Part shown: positions 5,691-8,562 of the stretch, piece by piece
How the letters are laid out: the number at the start of each line of letters is the position of its first letter
Numbering within the stretch: position 1 is the stretch's first letter
Assembly (NCBI GenBank): GCA_903921605.1
Contig: CAIXQV010000126.1
Span: 1 to 8,562 of the forward strand
Direction of reading: 5' to 3'
Source: an uncultured Planctomycetaceae bacterium
GTDB lineage: Bacteria > Planctomycetota > Planctomycetia > Planctomycetales > Planctomycetaceae
Length of the DNA: 8,562 nucleotides
Program-made: the position numbers and the translations under genes
The notes under the pieces: generated by a model
Told to the model about the DNA's origin: nothing
The model's input: only the letters and a program-made list of their open reading frames with translations
The model's database searches: none

Positions 5691-7754
5691 TCAAAACTGA
5701 GGCACCGCTGATGGGCTCTGTCGATCTAATTGCTGTAACGTTCGATTGTACTCGGAGTCCAGTTGCTGCCGCTGTTTCTCGTAAGCTTCAAGCGGATTTA
5801 CCAAGGTTGGACGCGGTCCGGGCCAGGAGCCGGGGGGACCACCAGAACTTCCGGTTCCCCATGAAGGGGAGTTCTGCGGGGGCATGGTTACTGGCTGGCG
5901 ACCCATTGACTGTTGTTCCTGCCATCGCTGAGACTGAAGTTGTTGCGATCGCAATTGCTGCTGCTGCTGGTTCGCCCAATCCTGAGAGGGCAGGGCAGAT
6001 TCTGGTTGCTGATACATGGCACCATTGACCATGGAGTTGGTGCCGGGAGAGCTAATATTATTCATGTTAAGGTTTGCGGTTCGTTCTGCGGGATTAGCAA
6101 AGGCTCCGCCCGCTGGACTTTGACCACTCACCGGAAAAATCGCCCCTGGACCTGCATTCAGTCCCTCTACGTAGACTGCTGGGGAGCCACTTGAATTCAC
6201 TTGTGCCGAAGCCCCGTTAGCTGAAGCGGGGGGAGCCTGAAAAGCCGCCGCTGCTGTGGGTGCGTTGAATCCCATCGGCTGGCCGTAACTTACACTGCCG
6301 TTTTGAGGTGCCTGAAATGTGCCGGACGAATGAATCGGCACAACTTTGGCGGGGGGAGGATTGAAGCCGAGTGGTTGTGGCGCAGCGACCGGATTCGAAT
6401 TCATTGTTCCCGACGATGCCGCGTTTCCATGGATGTTGTTGAGGATGGGCATTCCATTGACAGGTGAATTTGGCGATGTCGGCTTCATTACAGGAGCGTT
6501 TCCATTCGCCGCGCCAGTATTCAGCAACTCATTTGACATACTGACGCCCAAAGTCGACCTAATCCCATTGTTGCCCGGAGCGTAGGTTCCGGGGTGTGGT
6601 AAGCCTTGAGAATTGCCATGACCGGGCAACTCTCCACCATATGCACTTGTGCCAGTCGGAGGAGTTCCTCCTCCTGACTGCCAAGCATCCAACATCGGAC
6701 CACTGGTAGACTCATTACTCAAAGTCTGACCGCCCTGAAACTGTCCCCCCGATCTGGCAGCTAACTCCGCGTGTCGGGCTCCCGGGATTGATATTGGGAG
6801 CCCCGTATTGGCATCGTAAGCGGATCCGTTGGGCAAGCCATTGCGGTTTGAGACGACCTGAAGATCGGACCCTGTCATTGGCTGGTGCTGAACCTGCGGC
6901 ATCATCGGCTGTTGCTGCATTTGACCTGCGGGCTGACTGGCAGGCTCCTGATGCATCCCCTGGCTGGCTCTGCGGCGTTCTGCTTCTAACCGCTCTTGCC
7001 GAGCAAGCTCCTGCACTTGCTCGAACGTGGCGTTGGATGGGATGGATGTTGCAGCATCCGTCTTGAACGCTGCTGTCACGGCCGTCGTCTGGCCTTCAAG
7101 TTGGGCCATAATCTGCTTAGCCTGCGCGCCGGAACCGAACTTTGAAATCACGCGACTCTCAGCAGCCTGACGATTTCCCTGTCGTAAATCCAACAATGCC
7201 AGATTCATCTGAGCACTCTCATGCTGCGGATTGACCTCGATCGCATGATTCAGATAACGAGCTGCTTCTGCATAACGATTCTGCAATAGGTATGAGTATC
7301 CGATATCACAAAGCAGATTCGCATCCCGCGGTCGAATTCTGAGCGCCTGACGGTAATGATATTCTGCATCGGCCCACTGTTCAGAAAGATCGGCTGCCAT
7401 TGCCAATCCATGATGAGCAGTGGCATTATCAGGAGACGATCGGAGAACTTCATTGTACGCGATACACGCTTCCTCAAGTCGCTCTTCCTGCAAAGCCAAT
7501 TGACCATCTGCAAGCAAGCGGTCGACCTGCTCCTCGGCCATGGGAGCCTGCCTCGCTGACTCTTCCTGAGACTCAGATTTCCGACTTGCAAATTTCGGCA
7601 ACTCCAGGGCGGAACCGCTTTTCTCTGCAGACGCTTTATCTGCTGATTTCTGAAATGGATTCCACGCAAAACGGCTGGACTCACTGGACTGACAACCGGT
7701 AAGCAGAACGATTAGCGAAAATGGCAGTAACGACGACCAGCGATATCCTGACAT
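5691..7754 (-). CDS. TPR-repeat lipoprotein with a long low-complexity tail
   Basis: The product (687 residues from the chosen start) begins MSGYRWSSLL and has a lipobox LTGC with the acylated Cys at 21, so it should be exported and lipid-anchored in the envelope. TPR units of exactly 34 residues follow at about 77-110, 111-144 and 145-178, with a partial fourth to about 205; key features are the GLAMAADLSEQWADAEYHY and DIGYSYLLQNRYAEAARYL helices. TPRs are protein-binding scaffolds. From about 245 to the end the chain becomes rich in Gln, Pro, Gly, Asn and Ser, with a Gln run near 596-600, and closes with a short helical stretch (LEAYEKQRQQLDSEYNRTLQ). The ATG at 7754 is preferred over an in-frame GTG at 7778: it has GGAG eight bases upstream and gives a normal 20-residue signal peptide. 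Tad-pilus TadD lipoproteins share the lipobox-plus-TPR plan, but no tad genes are here, and function is unknown. Confidence 0.9.
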   Translation of the reverse strand: MSGYRWSSLLPFSLIVLLTGCQSSESSRFAWNPFQKSADKASAEKSGSALELPKFASRKSESQEESARQAPMAEEQVDRLLADGQLALQEERLEEACIAYNEVLRSSPDNATAHHGLAMAADLSEQWADAEYHYRQALRIRPRDANLLCDIGYSYLLQNRYAEAARYLNHAIEVNPQHESAQMNLALLDLRQGNRQAAESRVISKFGSGAQAKQIMAQLEGQTTAVTAAFKTDAATSIPSNATFEQVQELARQERLEAERRRASQGMHQEPASQPAGQMQQQPMMPQVQHQPMTGSDLQVVSNRNGLPNGSAYDANTGLPISIPGARHAELAARSGGQFQGGQTLSNESTSGPMLDAWQSGGGTPPTGTSAYGGELPGHGNSQGLPHPGTYAPGNNGIRSTLGVSMSNELLNTGAANGNAPVMKPTSPNSPVNGMPILNNIHGNAASSGTMNSNPVAAPQPLGFNPPPAKVVPIHSSGTFQAPQNGSVSYGQPMGFNAPTAAAAFQAPPASANGASAQVNSSGSPAVYVEGLNAGPGAIFPVSGQSPAGGAFANPAERTANLNMNNISSPGTNSMVNGAMYQQPESALPSQDWANQQQQQLRSQQLQSQRWQEQQSMGRQPVTMPPQNSPSWGTGSSGGPPGSWPGPRPTLVNPLEAYEKQRQQLDSEYNRTLQQLDRQSPSAVPQF
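5955..5969 (-). repeat. CAG/CAA glutamine-codon run
   Basis: On the coding (minus) strand four CAG codons are followed by one CAA, encoding five consecutive glutamines in the TPR lipoprotein. The Q-rich stretch extends with interruptions down to about 5910. The unit length is three, so slippage would change the number of glutamines without shifting the frame. Confidence 0.7.
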
Positions 7755-7994
7755 GGTCAGGTCTCCAGGCGAATACACGGTGAGAAAGGAGGATTGCAGA
7801 TTTCGCGGACAGTGTCAGCAAAAAACATGCGGAGAGAGGCGCAGAAACACAGAGCAAGAATGAGAGGAGACTGGGGTTGTAGCGGAATCCGGGCGTTCCT
7901 GTCGAGATGAACCTTGGTCAAGCACTTAACGCTCTGCTAAGTATGAACTTACGTCAAATAGTAAGCCATCTTCTGGATATGAGAGAGTGCAACG
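7755..7994. other. upstream region of the TPR lipoprotein gene
   Basis: About 240 bases with no supported gene lie between the lipoprotein start and the terminator of the upstream gene. The promoter for the lipoprotein should be here. On the minus strand TTGACG (near 7950-7957) and TTGACC (near 7915-7921) resemble -35 elements, but neither has a recognisable -10 at 16-18 bases. Small 5-bp arm pairs such as TAAGT/ACTTA at 7938-7951 are present and may be chance. Confidence 0.35.
7763..7766 (-). promoter_or_regulatory. ribosome binding site deciding the lipoprotein start
   Basis: GGAG on the minus strand, eight bases upstream of the ATG at 7754. The alternative in-frame GTG at 7778 has only pyrimidine-rich sequence before it (CCTCCTTTCTCACC), so this site favours the ATG and a signal peptide with Arg near its N-terminus. 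Confidence 0.65.
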
Positions 7995-8028
7995 AAAAAA
8001 GGACAGCAGTCTCTTCAGGCTGCTGTCC
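7995..8028 (-). terminator. intrinsic terminator of the right-edge gene
   Basis: GGACAGCAG (8001-8009) and CTGCTGTCC (8020-8028) form a perfect 9-bp stem around a 10-base loop. On the minus strand the stem is followed directly by six T residues (A-run at 7995-8000), the classic intrinsic terminator. It begins 41 bases after the stop of the gene at 8070-8562 and separates that gene's transcript from the TPR lipoprotein gene. Confidence 0.9.
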
Positions 8029-8069
8029 CTCATACATGCTTTGCTGATTCCGGAGGTTGGCTCAGGCAA

Positions 8070-8562
8070 TCAGAGTCCGCCAATCCCGCCACCACCCCCG
8101 CCAAAGTTGTTTTGGCCGCGAATCTGTCGGAATCGGCCGTAGTCCTGCTCACCCTCCATCGAGTTGATACCATTACTATAAGGCTGCGACACCACGGTAC
8201 GCTGATCAGCATCCTGATTGCCCAGATCTGTCAACACCCGCACCACGATATCTCGTCGAATATGGTCAAGTTCAGGGTCGGCATTGTTCAGGCTTCTCTG
8301 CACCAGAACGGGAAACGGAGCAGATGGCATCCTCGCAGCGATCTCCATGATGTGGTCACGCCCGTAGGGCGTCAGCTCAGACGAATTATCTACGAATTCG
8401 TTTCGGTAGATCACGAAATCGGCAGCTTCTCCGTTGGTCTCCATCATATGCCAATGAGCCCTGTTCACCGCCCCCAGCGGAATGACGTCGGGAATCGCAT
8501 ATCGTCCCCGAGGGTAGCCCTTTCCACACCACGGAAAGCATTTCGAGTACCAACTCCTCGAA
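8070..8562 (-). CDS. C-terminal part of a conserved protein with an OmpA-like layout
   Basis: The frame is open from the right edge to a TGA at 8070-8072, giving 163 residues; the start lies outside the window. A Met-like GTG at 8468 is internal, since coding sequence continues upstream (for example YPRGRYAIPDVIPLGAV). In order there are a Cys pair (CFPWC, 8-12), a segment reading AHWHMMETNGEAADFVIYRN, then about 48-131 with the order of an OmpA-like domain: strand, SSELTPYGRDHIMEIAARM helix, PFPVLV strand, ELDHIRRDIVVRVLTDLG helix, and RTVVSQPYSNG strand. The Asp that binds peptidoglycan in OmpA (in its HTD motif) is not evident, though an Arg pair (102-103) remains. A Gly-rich end (GGGGGGIGGL) closes the protein. 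The pattern recalls a planctomycete envelope family, but that is from memory and the OmpA relation is inferred. The terminator at 7995-8028 ends its transcript. Confidence 0.8.
   Translation of the reverse strand, partial: SRSWYSKCFPWCGKGYPRGRYAIPDVIPLGAVNRAHWHMMETNGEAADFVIYRNEFVDNSSELTPYGRDHIMEIAARMPSAPFPVLVQRSLNNADPELDHIRRDIVVRVLTDLGNQDADQRTVVSQPYSNGINSMEGEQDYGRFRQIRGQNNFGGGGGGIGGL

Noticed and set aside
5449..5700. Plus-strand frame of 83 codons with a TTG start filling the spacer before the transferase gene
   Set aside because: No ribosome binding site, basic low-information composition, overlap with the lipoprotein stop on the other strand, and no recognisable family. The spacer length alone is not evidence.
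7250..7684. Minus-strand 144-codon frame inside the TPR lipoprotein gene
   Set aside because: It is a shifted-frame shadow of the TPR region, whose 34-residue periodicity clearly marks the true frame.
7786..7791. Perfect AGGAGG on the plus strand
   Set aside because: No sensible plus-strand reading frame starts behind it; on the minus strand it is only a pyrimidine-rich stretch.

Overview
The window reads as an ordinary chromosomal stretch from a bacterium, most likely a member of the Planctomycetota. The pointers are indirect: mostly monocistronic genes with wide spacers, weak or absent Shine-Dalgarno sequences, an endonuclease-type MutL, a TPR lipoprotein with a very long Gln/Pro/Gly/Asn-rich tail, and a C-terminal fragment at the right edge that resembles proteins I associate with planctomycetes. 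No mobile element, CRISPR array, tRNA or rRNA was seen.

Layout from left to right: the C-terminal end of an unidentified plus-strand gene (1-135); an inverted repeat in the convergent spacer; mutL on the minus strand (315-2396), encoding the mismatch-repair protein with ATPase, endonuclease and clamp-binding motifs; a divergent spacer; an OsmC/Ohr-family gene on the plus strand (2584-3099); a converging minus-strand gene for an exported or membrane-anchored protein of unknown function (3134-4330); a spacer with a hairpin and an AT-rich palindrome; an Sfp-type 4'-phosphopantetheinyl transferase on the minus strand (4613-5422); a 268-base spacer; a TPR lipoprotein on the minus strand (5691-7754 from the preferred ATG); a spacer of about 300 bases containing a clear intrinsic terminator; and the 3' part of a minus-strand gene running off the right edge (8070-8562).

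The genes do not form one pathway. MutL belongs to DNA repair, the OsmC protein probably to thiol-based peroxide defence, and the transferase to carrier-protein activation; the other minus-strand products look like envelope proteins. Spacers of 268-315 bases between the minus-strand genes from 3134 onward argue for separate transcription. I did not find a convincing new multi-gene system. The best leads are the right-edge protein, which looks like a degenerate OmpA-like domain, the tail of the TPR lipoprotein, and the unknown 398-residue exported protein with a hairpin in its leader.
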